Source: Datnioides undecimradiatus (lineage: Eukaryota > Chordata > Actinopteri > Lobotiformes > Datnioididae). Taken from it: 64,000 bases of DNA. This document shows, piece by piece, positions 63,730 to 64,000 of the stretch. Location of the stretch: the NCBI GenBank assembly GCA_008933995.1, contig WARS01000033.1, forward strand, positions 3,221,813-3,285,812. Reading direction: 5' to 3'. Below the pieces are notes generated by a model that was not told the origin of the DNA, searched no databases, and was given only the letters and a program-made list of their open reading frames with translations. The position numbers and the translations under genes are program-made. The first letter of the stretch is position 1. The number at the start of each line of letters is the position of its first letter.

Positions 63730-63748
63730 AAAAAAAAAAAAAAAAAAA
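63730..63748. repeat. Poly-A run (19 A)
   Basis: Simple homopolymer. No retrogene was recognised upstream. Confidence 0.9.
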
Positions 63749-64000
63749 TCAATCTTGGCCCGGGGCCCCAATCTTTGAGTCATAAAACTGCCGGCCTGTT
63801 AGCTGCTTCCCATTCACCCTGTTTGATCTGCACAAATATCTTTTTCACTGCTGAAGAAACACGGTTCATTCCAATTATTTATTGGGGCACTTGAAGTAAA
63901 ACGGCAAATTAAATGAATAACACAATGAGCATACTGTATGTCTCCTCATTTCCATGCACTCATATGATGCACAGGACCAGAAAAAAAAAAAGGGGGCAAA

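Larger units (their letters stand above)
61601..64000. other. Noncoding right end of window
   Basis: No exon recognised. Includes a repeat fragment near 62860-63090 and a run of 19 A at 63730-63748. The opn5 first exon, if this gene continues rightwards, is expected beyond 64000. Confidence 0.45.

Overview
The window looks like teleost fish nuclear DNA. Evidence: two vertebrate genes with spliced exons (a ptchd4-like tail and opn5), AT-rich noncoding DNA between them, and many fragments of fish-type dispersed repeats (a CR1/L2-like LINE with an (ATTCA)n-type tail, MITEs, a solo LTR, and a two-gene DNA transposon of the CACTA/EnSpm kind). No bacterial, organellar or viral gene set is present. 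Species cannot be read from the sequence; a percomorph-type fish is a guess.

Layout. 1-404 (+) is the last coding piece of ptchd4 (Patched-domain protein 4). 405-30018 is about 29.6 kb without a recognisable gene. It holds microsatellites, a 688-bp MITE with TTAA flanks (8517-9204), a 687-bp solo LTR with 5-bp target duplications (19994-20680), a 5'-truncated LINE tail (20993-21128), a CpG-enriched stretch (about 23105-23775) and a degenerate inverted-repeat element (about 28125-28875). 30019-45844 (-) carries five coding exons of opn5 (neuropsin, a UV/violet-sensitive opsin) with good splice sites; exon 1 was not found. Ptchd4 and opn5 converge tail to tail, which from memory is also the arrangement in human.

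46979-58610 is proposed to be one ~11.6-kb DNA transposon, probably inside opn5 intron 1. It contains a four-zinc-finger transposase related to Tnp2/Transposase_21, broken by four same-direction frameshifts and a stop (48852-51271). It also contains a second, spliced gene of the fish 'SAMD3-like' kind (52085-54761, two frameshifts, all three introns with intact splice sites) and a 3' subterminal array of ~32-bp repeats (58165-58390). A LINE copy (55704-57715, minus) is nested inside, and its 5' end carries two adjacent fold-back palindromes. 58611-64000 has no gene, but contains a 44-bp minisatellite with an apparent 88-bp higher-order period (61130-61600).

The two host genes have unrelated roles: a Patched-family membrane protein and a light-sensing GPCR. 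The transposon's two genes are the only pair here likely to have worked together. The most unusual structures are the transposon's two-gene design with its subterminal repeats, the LINE 5' fold-backs, and a 26-bp-arm perfect palindrome at 39619-39674.
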